Assembly: GCA_029717555.1 (NCBI GenBank)
Contig: JAMDHS010000013.1
Location: 186,001 to 250,000, forward strand
Source of the DNA: Peribolospora baueri
Taxonomy: Eukaryota > Basidiomycota > Peribolosporomycetes > Peribolosporales > Peribolosporaceae
Direction: 5' to 3'
DNA length: 64,000 nucleotides
Positions 46,176-57,086 of the stretch are shown piece after piece (the stretch's first letter is position 1; the number at the start of each line of letters is the position of its first letter). The position numbers and the translations under genes were made by a program. The notes beneath the pieces are model-generated. The model had not been told where the DNA came from. It searched no databases and worked only from the letters and a program-made list of their open reading frames with translations.

Positions 46176-49130
46176 TTAAGCGTCCTCGCCGTCATCCGAG
46201 TCATCTTCCTGATCAAACAGAGCAAGAGTGCCAAGCCTCTCCTTGGCGTTGGCCTTGCGAAGACCTTCGGCATTGAACCTGAACGAGGTCATGCTCTCCG
46301 GAAGCATAACCCCGGCCTCCCTTCCGCCCATCAAGACCTCGTCGAGACCGGGGAGAACAGAGTTGCGGAGAGCTCTTTCGGCCCGCTGGTTCCACATCCG
46401 CTGGACGTCGTCCTCGAGGGAGGTGAGACGGGCTTCGAGGGGAATGAGGCGGTGCAAGGCGCTGCCGGGGATGCTGTGAAGGATGGGCTCGACGGCGGGC
46501 AGGAAGGCTGTCAGGGACCGCGGAGGGGCCGTGCCATCTCGTCCGAGCGCGGACGGCCGCGGGGCCTCTGCGATGTCGACCATGGTCAGAGCCTGAGCGT
46601 ACGACGGTGCCTCGACTTGGTGCTCCTCGGGAGGAGGAGCAGCAACAGCAGCTCCTCCCCCTCCTCCTCCTCCTCCTCCGCCGGCGGTCGTGCGGCGCGC
46701 CTCGTTCTGGAGGACGAGCGGAAAGGTGGGAGAGAGGGGGTAAGGGACGTTCCGAAAGGGAGAAGCGACGATGGAGAGGCGCAACGTCGGCGGTGCGATG
46801 GAAGCGGACAAGGATCCAGGACCGGTCGCAGCGCGCCTGGCAGCGGTAGTAGAGTCGGTGCGGTGTGTCCTCGAAGGCTCGGTTGCCGTCGTCGAGGCGC
46901 GGGGCGGCGAGCCATGGGCCGACGTCGTCTGCTCCGGTTCTCTGGAAGGGTACGGTTGGGGAGGAAAAGCGGAAGGGGGATGCCAATGAGCTGCGGCCGT
47001 CGACGTCCTACGCGCCGCACTCGGAGGATCGGCAAGGGGGACGATGGAGGAAGAGATTCGTTGTTGAGACGACGACGGCGCGTCTGTGGGCAGAGTCCTC
47101 GCGCCGTGTCGACTCTGGCGAGCCAGTGCCGAGCCTCGCGCCGCCTCCGCCTCCGTCCCACCAGCACCAGCACCAGCACCAGCGCCAGCACCAGCACCAC
47201 CAGCACCACCTCCTCCTCCTCCTTGGCGGAGAGACGGCCCGGCGGCGGAAAATGTGATCGGCAAGGAGCGCTGGCGAACGCGAGCGTGAGCGTGCCTATC
47301 GACAAGACGCTGGCGCAATGACTGGATGCCCCTTCCGCCCCTCGTCGTCGGACCGGCAGGATCGGAGTCGGAGCGTCGAGCGGGAGGAGAAGCGACGACG
47401 ACCGCCGCCGGACGCTCGATCGCAAAGGGCCCTGCGACGAGCGCGAGCGCATGTCCCGGCGCTGGTCGCGTCCTCTCACCGTTCCCGCGGCCGTACAGCA
47501 CCGCCGCCGCCGACGAGGAGGAGGAGGAGGAGGCGGCAGCAGGGACGAGGGAGGCGCTGAACGTGGGCGACGACGCGACGGACGCCGGCATCATCCGACC
47601 TCCAGCGGTCATCGGCCTAACCGGAGTCATCGTAACGGCATCGTGGCCGACTGGCAGTGACTGCATGCCGTAGTAGTCGTGCGAGGTTGTGGGCCAAGCC
47701 AAAAACGGTTGTCGGGGCGCGTCGAAATTTTCAAACAACCGAAGTGCATCTTGTTGTTGCTGTTGTTGTTGAGCTTCCGAGAAGGCGTGCGGTGCGGGGC
47801 CAGTGAGCGGCGGCCAAGTGGAAGAGTGATTGGGGTGGTGGAAAAAGACGGAAGGTGGCGTCGGGGACCATTGGAACGGCGTCGTCGCCGGCAGACCCTG
47901 CTCGGTCGGCTCAGGTGTGGTAACGAGGGCATATTGAGGAAGCGACTGCTGCTGCTGGAAAAAACGCGCATGGGAGGAGGGCTGTGGCGGCGTGAACGCT
48001 GGCTGGTGAGCAAAGGTGAAGGCGGCGCTGTTCCCCGGTGTCACCGGACGAGAACCGAGCTGGAGCGAGGGGACGTCGGTGGCGAGCGAATCGAGGGTGG
48101 ATGCGCGGGAAGGCAGTTGAAGGAAAGGAGGCGTGGAGGGCGCCAATGACGACGGCGATGGTCGTGGTGGTGGAACGACGTCGTCGATCGAGACGGACTG
48201 AAAGGGAGAGGTGCGACGAGAGGTGGGCGAGTCTGACTCTGTCGATTCGGTGGGCGCGAGGATGGGGCTGGGCGTGAGGTGCAAGGGAGCTCGAGGGCGA
48301 TGATTTCCCTCTTCCTCATCGTCGCTCGACGAAGACTGTCGGCCGCTGGCAGAGTATACACCGGCGTCACCGACGGACGCGGAGGGCGTAACGGCGGAGG
48401 AGTGAGAGGAGCTGCCGGTGTGTTGTCGGGAACGAGAGGGAGCGTTAGATCTGTTGGCTCCGCTTCGTCTGTGCCTGCCGCTCTCGGCGTCCCAGAGCTC
48501 GCCGGCTCGGTGGAGGCAGCCGAGGGCGGAGGCGTGGAGAGCGTGATGGACGTCGGAAAGAGGGTCGAGAGAGGAGAAAAAAGGGTCGCCTTGGGGGCCC
48601 GGTTTGTCGTTCGCGTCTGCTCCGTAGAAGGAAGGAAGATCGTAGCTATAGGGTTCCTCGTAGAGGAGAGCAAAGCGCCGGTGGTCGAAGGGGTCTGCGT
48701 TCATGGCGCCGCCGCAGTCTCTTTCGTCCTCGTCCACGTCCATGTCCAGGTCCAGGAACTTGGCGCGCAATTGAGAAGGAAAAAAGGGCGAGAGGAGAGG
48801 GGGAGCGTGGACGTGGTCGTCGACCGCGGACGGAGACCATGCCGGCGACGCCGGCGGGACGGCGGTGACTGAGCTCGGAGAGGGAAGCAGAGCCGGCGGA
48901 CAGGGGTCTGGCTGAGAGCGGGGGCGATGGGGGGGCGCACCGCCGCCGCCAGAGCCAGAGGGGCGCCTCCTGCGCGTGAACTTGAGCCTAGAGCGGGCGG
49001 GCTGGTGCTGGTGCTGGAGTCCGAGAAAGATCTCGTCGTCGGACGTGGCCAGTCTTCTGCGTTTCATCAGCGGCGGCCGAGGCCGATGTGAGCCCGCGTT
49101 GTTGTTGTTTTCAACGAGGGTGGGAGACAT
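46176..49130 (-). CDS. Large disordered protein of unknown function, 984 residues
   Basis: Single uninterrupted frame from ATG 49130 to TAA 46176, unusual here because almost every neighbour has several introns. Family not recognised. N-terminal 60 residues contain a basic nuclear-localisation-like run (RSRLKFTRRRRP) and KRRR. The middle is Ser/Pro/Thr-rich with many SP and TP sites (possible CDK or MAPK targets), a poly-Gln run (about residue 455) and poly-Ala, poly-Ser and poly-Gly runs. The C-terminal about 120 residues look most folded: SLTAFLPAVEPILHSIPG, LIPLEARLTSLEDDVQRMW and the acidic end DQEDDSDDGEDA. No membrane segment or signal peptide. Composition suggests a nuclear regulator, but that is inference. 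Confidence 0.7.
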   Translation of the reverse strand: MSPTLVENNNNAGSHRPRPPLMKRRRLATSDDEIFLGLQHQHQPARSRLKFTRRRRPSGSGGGGAPPHRPRSQPDPCPPALLPSPSSVTAVPPASPAWSPSAVDDHVHAPPLLSPFFPSQLRAKFLDLDMDVDEDERDCGGAMNADPFDHRRFALLYEEPYSYDLPSFYGADANDKPGPQGDPFFSSLDPLSDVHHALHASALGCLHRAGELWDAESGRHRRSGANRSNAPSRSRQHTGSSSHSSAVTPSASVGDAGVYSASGRQSSSSDDEEEGNHRPRAPLHLTPSPILAPTESTESDSPTSRRTSPFQSVSIDDVVPPPRPSPSSLAPSTPPFLQLPSRASTLDSLATDVPSLQLGSRPVTPGNSAAFTFAHQPAFTPPQPSSHARFFQQQQSLPQYALVTTPEPTEQGLPATTPFQWSPTPPSVFFHHPNHSSTWPPLTGPAPHAFSEAQQQQQQQDALRLFENFDAPRQPFLAWPTTSHDYYGMQSLPVGHDAVTMTPVRPMTAGGRMMPASVASSPTFSASLVPAAASSSSSSSAAAVLYGRGNGERTRPAPGHALALVAGPFAIERPAAVVVASPPARRSDSDPAGPTTRGGRGIQSLRQRLVDRHAHARVRQRSLPITFSAAGPSLRQGGGGGGAGGAGAGAGAGAGAGGTEAEAARGSALARQSRHGARTLPTDAPSSSQQRISSSIVPLADPPSAARRTSTAAAHWHPPSAFPPQPYPSREPEQTTSAHGSPPRASTTATEPSRTHRTDSTTAARRAATGPGSLSASIAPPTLRLSIVASPFRNVPYPLSPTFPLVLQNEARRTTAGGGGGGGGGGAAVAAPPPEEHQVEAPSYAQALTMVDIAEAPRPSALGRDGTAPPRSLTAFLPAVEPILHSIPGSALHRLIPLEARLTSLEDDVQRMWNQRAERALRNSVLPGLDEVLMGGREAGVMLPESMTSFRFNAEGLRKANAKERLGTLALFDQEDDSDDGEDA

Positions 49131-49720
49131 GTGCGGACCAGCCGGTGAGCATGAGCGGGCAAGGGGGATCTAATATGATCTGATCGAGTCGAGTCTCGTC
49201 CTGTCCGGGGCCTGGAGAGAAGAGTAGGAGAAGGCGAAATGGAAGATTGGCCAAGGGGAGAGGGTGAGTGGAAGGAAGAATGAAGAGGGAAGAAGAAGGG
49301 AGAAGGGAGAAGGAGGGCAAGCGAAGGAACGGAGTAAGAAGGGGACGGACGACGGTCCGTCGGGACGACCGCCGGCACCGTCTTGTTCTTGTATGAAGGA
49401 GGAGGAAGAGGGGCCTTGGCTAGCGCTAGCTCGTCATAGCCTGCAAGCAAGCAAGTTCAGATCAGATGAGTGATCGTCCACGCGGGCAGGCTGTCAACGA
49501 CAGGCGGTGCGGTGCCGCGTCGAACCGCCAGCTGTTGTTTGTCGGCTGCCAGCCGATAAGGTCGAAAGGAGGATGCCAGGCACGCGCCCAGGGAAGGGTG
49601 TGCTAGACAAGAGGAGGAAACGAGGGGAAGGAAAGCGAGACAAGAGGAGGCGGGGTGAGCAGGAAGAAAGGAGGAGAGAGCGGAAGGAGAACGGCGCACC
49701 GACTCTTGAAGGATCTGGTG

Positions 49721-49753
49721 TCGTTCGTCGTTCGTCGTTCGTCGTTCGTCGTT
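49721..49753. repeat. (TCGTTCG)n tandem repeat
   Basis: Nearly five units of a 7-base repeat within the long spacer upstream of the 984-residue gene. Confidence 0.9.
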
Positions 49754-51817
49754 GGCCTGCTGCGCGGTAAGTGCGTACATCCGAGAAACGACAGGTGCTC
49801 CCGTCCGTCCCGCCGTCGGATGGAGGGCGTGAGTGAGGCTGTGTGAGAGGTCAGACAGGCACAAGCGACATGATAGACAGTGTTTCTCCTCGCCTCCTCC
49901 TCCCCGGCGAGCTGCTGCTGCTCGCTTGCGTGCTGCGTTGCAGGCGCGGGGAAAGGGAGCGGAGTGGAGCCCAGGCGAGGTTAGGCGAGGCGAGGTGACA
50001 TGACCTGACGGTACTGCAACTGCAACTACCACTGCTGATGATCGCGGTGCTGCTCTCGCTACTTCAACGACGACGCTTGCCACGGATGAAAGCCGCGTGC
50101 ACACATCGACGCCACCTGGTCGATCGTCTGCGCGTCTCCTTGTCTGCTCGTCTGCGACAACGACAACGACAACGACAACATGATCCTACTTACTCACCGC
50201 CCGCGCGCAACGACGAAGCTTAGCTACATGGGCGCCGATTCACGGACGCGAGAACGGGCGTCGATCGACGGAGGACGGAGGAGGTGGTACCGGGGCGTCG
50301 CACAGCCTCGGGATCGACCTCGCGTCTGTCTGTCTGTCTCTGCGGTGGAGGCAGGCGCACGTCTACGTCTACGTCTACGTCTAGCCTCCGCCATCGACGC
50401 TACGCCGCGATCTACAATAGCCACCCGACCGGCTGACGTGAGGCGCCCCACGACAGCTGGAGCGAGCTAGTCGACCTCGATGGCATCCAACCCCGACCGG
50501 CCATATGATCCGTCGCCCATCTCATCCACGTTCTCGACGGCGAGAAGAGATGGGCAAGATAAGAAAGTAAGTAGCAGCTGGGAGCGCAGCGCCGAACGAG
50601 GGATCTATCCGACGATCCCCATCCTTTTCTCCTCTCCTCTCCTTCTCCTCTAGCACCGACCCGCCGTCAAATCCGGTTTTCCATCCATCCACCCGGATTT
50701 CCTGTTCCGCTTCCGGCTGGCGCTGGCGTTTCATGCGCGCGTGGCGATGTTGGGCAGACAGACACAGACGGTCAGCGGGCGGCTGTCTTTGATTGATGTG
50801 CTGATCTGATCGTCTGCTATCTGTCTCCTGTCTTCTTGGCTCCAACTCCCTCCGTCGTCCATCCATCCACCTCCATGCGCCCTCTAAGAAGAATGCTGCG
50901 GCAGCTTCACCCGAGCGTCGTCGTCCTCCCTCCCAGCGGATGCTTTCGCACGCCAAGAAGGGACGTCGACGTGTCAGGATGATCCGAATCAGGTCCGGTG
51001 GGTCGAGTCGACGACGCTGCCGTCCGCTGCGCTCGTTGGATTGTTGGCCTCCTCCTCCTCCTCCTCCTCGTCGACGAACGTGGGCGCCGCCACCGTGTCG
51101 GCCGCGGTCACGCGCTCTGCGGCCCGGAGGAAGAAGGAAGGCGAGGCGCCTCCGCTTGCCGCTCCGTGTTGGTGTTGGTGTTGGGGCTGTGCTGCCGTCG
51201 ACCCCCACCCACGCTGCGACGCTGCGTCTCGGCTCGCACATGCTCATCCTCATCACCACCTCTCGCTTCTTTCCTCGTCCCTTCTGCCTCCGTCTCTTCA
51301 CGTGATAGAAATGCGTCTTTTGTCTTTCGTTTCGTTTCGTCTCGCCTCGTCTCGCCTCGCCTCGCTACGCCTTCCCAGCGCAGCGTGCGGCCGACGATGC
51401 CGCTCCACTTCGATCAGGCACAAGACCACGCACGCACGAAATCCGCTCAGCTCGGCCGTACCGTACCGTAGCATCTGCCGCAGCTCCCCGTCTCGTGGCC
51501 GCTTGCCCAGCCAGATTGATAGAATAGAATAGATACACAGACAGACGGTTGTTGAGTCGAGTCGGCACAGCATCGCATCGCATCGTGAATCTGCAGTAGC
51601 CAGGGGGATGAGGAAGGATGGGGATCATCAGCCAGGACCGGACCGGACCGGACGACCTGGAGTGACGGGGTAAATGGCGTCGTCCCTCGAAAGCGATCGT
51701 CGGACGTCCGGACGTCGGTCGGCCGAGTGCGTACATGCGTCTCAGCGCTTGACAGGACAGACAGGAACGGGACAGGCGGGAGCAGAGTCAAGCCAAAGCT
51801 CAGCAAAGACTAGCTAA

Positions 51818-51858
51818 GCCAAACCAAACCAAACCAAACCAAGACAAGACAAGACAAG
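51818..51858. repeat. (CCAAA)n / (ACAAG)n adjoining microsatellites
   Basis: Five-base units CCAAA, then ACAAG, back to back. Confidence 0.9.
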
Positions 51859-52622
51859 CGCGCGCGCCTCCTCTCGATCGGACCGGATCGACGTCGCCTC
51901 GCTTGCTTGCTTACGAACACTCCACCCCCGGTCGCCTTTACGCCCCGGAAGCGAGTAGAATGAAGAGAGTTGGATTGATTTGGTCCAAGTCGACATGTCC
52001 CTTCTCCCCCGGGGCCCGTGTCCTTATATGCAGGGAATCAGGTCAGGTCAAGAGAAGGGTCAAGGGTCTAGAAATAATGGAGAGGAACGATAGGAACCGA
52101 GTGGATCACATGCTTCGTGCGCAGGGGTGTGAACAATGCGGAACACCTATGAGACGTCAACACAGTCAGTCACACATCGTCCCCGTCCTTCTTTCTGTCT
52201 GCGACTCTCCCTCTCTCTCCGTTCTACTTTCTCCGTCATCCCCAGAGAACGGCCGTGTTGGATGGCAAACAAAACAGGGCATCGTGATGGAGCAAGGTAA
52301 GGCTAGGCTAGGCAGCCGGAAACCGTGTGACTGCGGGCAGCAAGTCCCGAGCGAGGATAAGGGAAGTGGATAGATAGAATACAGGAGCAGAGTGGGGGCG
52401 TGGGCTAGCTAGCGTTCAACAAGAAACATATTGCGGAAGGGGTATATGGGTTCGACGGGAACGAACAAAATCGACCGACGCGACGACGTCATCCATCCGC
52501 ACAAAAACGCGCCCAGCGAAAAACAGGGTCGAGGGGAGGAGACGACGAGTGTGTCGATACGCGAGAGGAGTGGAAGAAAAAAAATAAAAAGAGAGGGAGA
52601 AAAAAAATATGGACGGTGTGGG

Positions 52623-55600
52623 TCATGCCAACGAGTTGGTCGTCTTCGTCGCTGCCGGCAGCGCCGCGACGGCGGCCACCGACGGGCGTGGCCTCGCTTC
52701 GCCATCTTCGTTGGCGCTGCTACTGCTCGCCGGCGCCGAAGTGGAGACGGGACGGCTGCCGGCGACGACGTCTCGTTCCCTTCCGCCACCGCCACCGCCA
52801 CCGCCGTTGCCGTTGCCGTTGGCCGTGACGCGTCGCTTCGGTTTCGGCCTCGCCGACGAACCGCGAGAAGAAATGGCGTCCTCCTCCGTCTCGACGTTGA
52901 GACGCGACGCCCCGCCTCCGACCGTCGAACGCCTCCTCGGCCGAGGGACGCCGGTGACGAGTGGAAAAGTCTGCCTTCGCACACGAGCCGAACTGCCTCT
53001 CCTCCGTCCCCCCCCTCCGCCGCCAGAAGTCGCGCCGGGCATAGGTGTCAAGTCGAAATCATCGGCGTCGTCCAGCGAGATCTCGACGACGGACTGCGAG
53101 AGTTGCGGCGGCAGGAAGGGGCGCTTGCCGCCCGAGTCCTCCTCATCGGCAGACCAACCGCGGGAGCAACGCGCCGGAGAAGGTGGCACGGCCGACGACG
53201 AGGACGTTTGGTGGCCGGGTGCGGAGGAGGAGGACTCGAAAGGCTGTGCGAAGGGATCGAAGATTCTCGGCGACAGCGGCGGTCCGTCCAAACACGTCGG
53301 GCTCAGCATTACCCTCTTCGTCTCGTCCTGCCCTTGCGACTCGTCGTCCGGCGGGAAGATGAGTCCTGGCAAGCTCGGTCGTCGATGGCACTCGAAACTC
53401 TGAGGGCTCCCGACGACGGAGCCGACGCCAGACGGAGACGCCGACGTCTCACCGGTAGACGTACCAACGCTGGTGACGGACGAGGAGAAAAAGTCGTGCT
53501 CGGCGGCGACACGAGCAGTGAGGTCGTTGAGGCGTGACTGTAGCAGGCGCACCTGAGCCTCGGCACGCTCCGCCCGAAAGGCGAGACGAGTGGTCACTGA
53601 CTCGTACTGCACGAAGGATGGAAGGGAGCGATGGGGCGAGACGACGGAAAAGGCTCAGCGCGGGCGCAAGTACGACGATCTGAAGAAAAGAGAAAAACTC
53701 ACAGCCTCCTTCTCCACCTCCCACTCGTCCCTCGCGATCGACAACTTCCACCTGGCGATCTCCACCTCCTTCCCGTTCCTCTCCGCGTCGACCTGCCACC
53801 GCTTGCCTTTGGACTTTGCCTCTTTGAGCTCCTTCTTGAGCGCCTTGATCTCCCTCTCCGAGCTGCCCAACGGCGCTCCCCCTCCTCCTCCCCCTCCTCC
53901 TCCGCCACCGCCGATGAAACCAAACGAAGGGCGAAACGCTACTGCAGGACTGTCCGAAGGCGTATTATACTGCACCAGGGGTGTGGAGCGGAACGACGAA
54001 GGCGAGGGCGGCGCGCCCAACGAGCTCGGAAGCGGCACCGTCCATGCGGCGCCTTGGCTCAGCGGCGTGCTTGCCTGGAGAAGACCGCCCCAAGGCGTGG
54101 CCGCCGCGCTGGCATGGACGGTACGGTGGGGAGGCCCAGGAGCGCCCGACGGCCCCGCTCTGTCTCCCGTCCACGTCGCTGTAATCTGGGAGAGGGCCAT
54201 CTCGGCTTTGAAAGTGGTCGAAGGGGGCACCGACACGCTCCGGTTCGTCCGGCCCCCACCCGCGGCCGACGCTTCCTCGTCCGGGTGTTCCCCGTTCGAA
54301 GACGAGGAGGCGCGGAAGCGGGCGGAGGGAAGAGAGTCATCGACGACCGACGACGACGACGACGACGACGACAAGGGGAGCATCGTCGAAGCGTCCCGCT
54401 CCCGGCCCTTACCGGACGCCTTACCATCCTTGCTCCTCCTCCCCCTCAGCTCGGCAGCCTCGGCGCCCGCGCCCGTGCCCTGGGTGCGCGCTCGTACCTT
54501 GTCCGCGAGGTCGAGCGGCGGTCCGAGACCGAGGACCCTGTCGGAGCCGGACGTGAACTGAACGGCCGACACGCCCTCCAGGGCCGACCTCGGTCGAGGC
54601 GGCGGCGGAGGCACGACGAGGGAGGAGGTGCGAAAGCCGGAGCCGAGGCCGGGGCCGGTGGAAGAGGTTCTGCGCATTTCGAGCGAGGCGACGGAGAGCG
54701 CAAACGAAGAAGAACGCGAGCGCGAGCGCAAGTGTGATCCCACTGGCACAGCGTTCGCGTCCCGCTCCCGTCCCCCTTCCTTTTCGCCTTCGACCTTGTT
54801 GTCGGCGTCGGCGTCGGTGCCCGGCTCGCTCGCATAGTCCGTCTCGGCGAACACGCTCGCCAGCGACGACGGGGCAGGGTGGAAAGGCGGAAGGGAGTGC
54901 GGCGTGGGGGCCTCCTTGTCCTCCTCGCCGTCGTTCCTCAGTTCCGCGTACGGCCGTTGGGGAGGGTACGCCCATTGCCAAGGACCGGGGCCATCTTGGT
55001 GAGGCACGCCCCAATGGCCGCCTTGAGAGGGCGGGGGCGCAGGGACCATCATCATCATGCCGTACGGCATGGCCACGCCGTGGGGATCCCATCCGACTTG
55101 ACCATGCTGGTGGTGTTGTTGCTGCTGCTGCCGGCCGGTCCGTGGGAGGAACAAGTTCGGATCGCCCGCGCGCGGGGCGTACGCGTCGGCCGACTCGAGA
55201 TGATAGGAAGGGGGACATGACTCAGGGGTCGTCGAGAAGGCATGATGGAAGGGCGCGGCGTCGATGTACTGAGGAGGAGGAAGGGCGGAGAAGGAGTACG
55301 GCATCGGCACGCCGGCGTAGCCGAAGGGCATGCCGGCTCGATTGGGCGGAACGGGATAGGGAGAGAGGAGGCCCAGTCCGGCGCCTTCTCCGTTCAGGTG
55401 ACCCGGGCCAGGGTCGAGATGGCCAATGGCCGCCGCCGTCGCCACATCCAGGGTGGCAACGGCGCCGTGAGGAGACAAAGGCGGAGCGTTTTCGTGAGAC
55501 GAAGGGTGAACGAAGCCGTGGCCCTGACCCTGACCAGAGGACGTCCCGTGTGTATATCCACCGCCCAGGACGGTCATCGGCTCGGCCGGCTGGGGGGCAC

Positions 55601-57086
55601 TGACGAGGGCAGGGGCTGTCCGGGGGGAAGAGGGTCCAGCGGAGCGGCCTCGATGAGGCTCACGCTCCTCTCCGACTGCGGGGGTCTCTCTCGGCTCGGC
55701 GCTCTCCGAAGCGCCGGGAACGACGATAGGCTCGGCGGGACCCTTGGTCTCCACCCAGTCGTCCTTCGTCCCTCCCATGGACATGGTCGCCGTCACCGTC
55801 GTCTCGCCGGGCAAGGAAACATGGTGAACATGCGGCGTGGCGAGACAGCTGGACTGGGCAGAGGTGATGGCAGAGGTGGCGGCGGAGGAGGAAAAGGTGC
55901 GGCCGGCGTCGCGGAGGGAGGAAGAGGAAGCTTCGTTGGAGGCGTTCGAGTTGGAGGAGGAGGAGGCGGAGGAGGAAGCGGAGACGGCGGATTCGTCGCG
56001 TCTCGTTCGGACGAGGACGTTGTACGCGGCGGAGCCCGGTACGTGGGCTTGGTTGAGGAGACGACCGAGGTAGGCGTCGCCGCCGCCGCCGCCGGACGAC
56101 GCGACTCGGCCGTGGCGCGTTCTGGGCGCGTTTGGGGGACGACCGGCGGAAGGGACGGAGGCGGAGCGCTCGGCACGCTCGTCGCCCTCGTCTCGTGGAG
56201 CGTTCCTCCTCCGTCGCTGGGACGAGACGGTAACGAAGGCTTGCGGGTGGGAGTCGTCGGCCAGTGGCGCCGGCGCCGAGGAGACGCCGGGAAGCGAGCG
56301 GTTTGCAGCGCTGACGTCGTCAGCGAATCGTCCCTTATCACCCGAGCCGTGCTGTACTCGGTCGAGAGAGCGCGGAGAAGGATCGGGGCGAGGCCTGGCC
56401 TCTGCGGACGGGTCGGCGTCGGAGGGCGTCTGAACGATGACCTCGAGCGTCTCCGAAGCCTCCTCCCTCTCCTTGTCCCTCTCTCTCTCCCTCTCCTTCT
56501 CCCTAGCCACCGCCGCCGCTGCCTCCTCCCTACCCTTCTCCCTCGCCGCCTTGCGGCCCTTGCTCTTCTTCCTCGTCGGAGGCGGTGAGAGGGCGGCGGG
56601 CGCGGACGAAGAAGAAGAAGAAGAAGAGGCGACGATGGGCGGTACGAGCTCGGGCACGGGCTCGAGTTCACCACCGGGCTGACCGGGCTCGACGGAAGCT
56701 CGGCCCGGTGTATCCTTGCCCTTGTCCTTGTCCCTGTCCTTGTCAACGCCTCCGCCGGCGCCCTTGGCCCTCCGCCTTAATCGCTGCTGACTGTTGTCTC
56801 TGTCCTTGTCCTTGTCGCCTTCGCCTACACCTACGCCTGACGGACCGACCTGAGCCTGAGGGTTCTGAAGACCGACCTCTCTAAGAAGTAGCTCTGCGGT
56901 ATTACACCTACTCTCAAGATCCCTCCTAGCGCGCTCAAAGGAAGCGTACACGCAGACGACGGCGGCGACGGCGAGGGCGGCGAAGGAGGAGAGGAGGAGG
57001 AGGATGTTGGAAGGGGTGGCCCAGGTGGTGAAGAGGGTGGAGCCGGAGCCGTAGGAGGTGGAGATTGCGCGGGATTCGATGGGCAT
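52623..57086 (-). CDS. Membrane-anchored coiled-coil disordered giant, 1455 residues, function unknown
   Basis: Exons 57086-53703 and 53606-52623; the intron (donor GTGAGT, acceptor GTGCAG) keeps the frame, joining EVEKEA to YESVTTRL. Residues about 25-50 form one membrane helix (NILLLLSSFAALAVAAVVCVY) after a short N-terminus without a signal cleavage site, so probably a tail facing the cytosol or nucleoplasm. Directly after it is a short helical segment (FERARRDLESRCNTAELLL). A very long Ser/Pro/Gly-rich disordered region follows. The splice junction sits in a predicted coiled coil (EREIKALKKELKEAKSKG through RAERAEAQVRLLQSRLNDL). The C-terminal third is again Ser-rich. Family not recognised. 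The upstream frame stays open to 57266, but 57086 is the sensible ATG. Confidence 0.75.

Larger units (their letters stand above)
49131..52622. other. 3.5 kb gene-free, microsatellite-rich region
   Basis: Upstream of the 984-residue gene and downstream of the 1455-residue gene. No protein with recognisable domains on either strand; long open frames (for example minus 50522-51301) are Arg/Gly-rich with no family likeness. It contains many short tandem repeats, including TCGTTCG (49721-49753), CGACAA (about 50155-50180), CTACGT (about 50360-50385), TTGGTG (about 51168-51185), ACCAA and ACAAG (51818-51858). Probably a long promoter or leader; an RNA gene cannot be excluded. Confidence 0.5.

Noticed and set aside
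46101-47321. 406-codon plus-strand open frame
   Set aside because: Antisense to the 984-residue gene; Arg/Gly-rich with no domain, as expected for the reverse frame of a Ser/Pro-rich GC-rich gene.
50522-51301. 259-codon minus-strand open frame in the long spacer
   Set aside because: Arg/Gly-rich composition, no recognisable domain, no splice-consistent extension.
51818-51858. Regular short repeats resembling a CRISPR array
   Set aside because: Five-base microsatellite units without spacers, in a eukaryotic genome.
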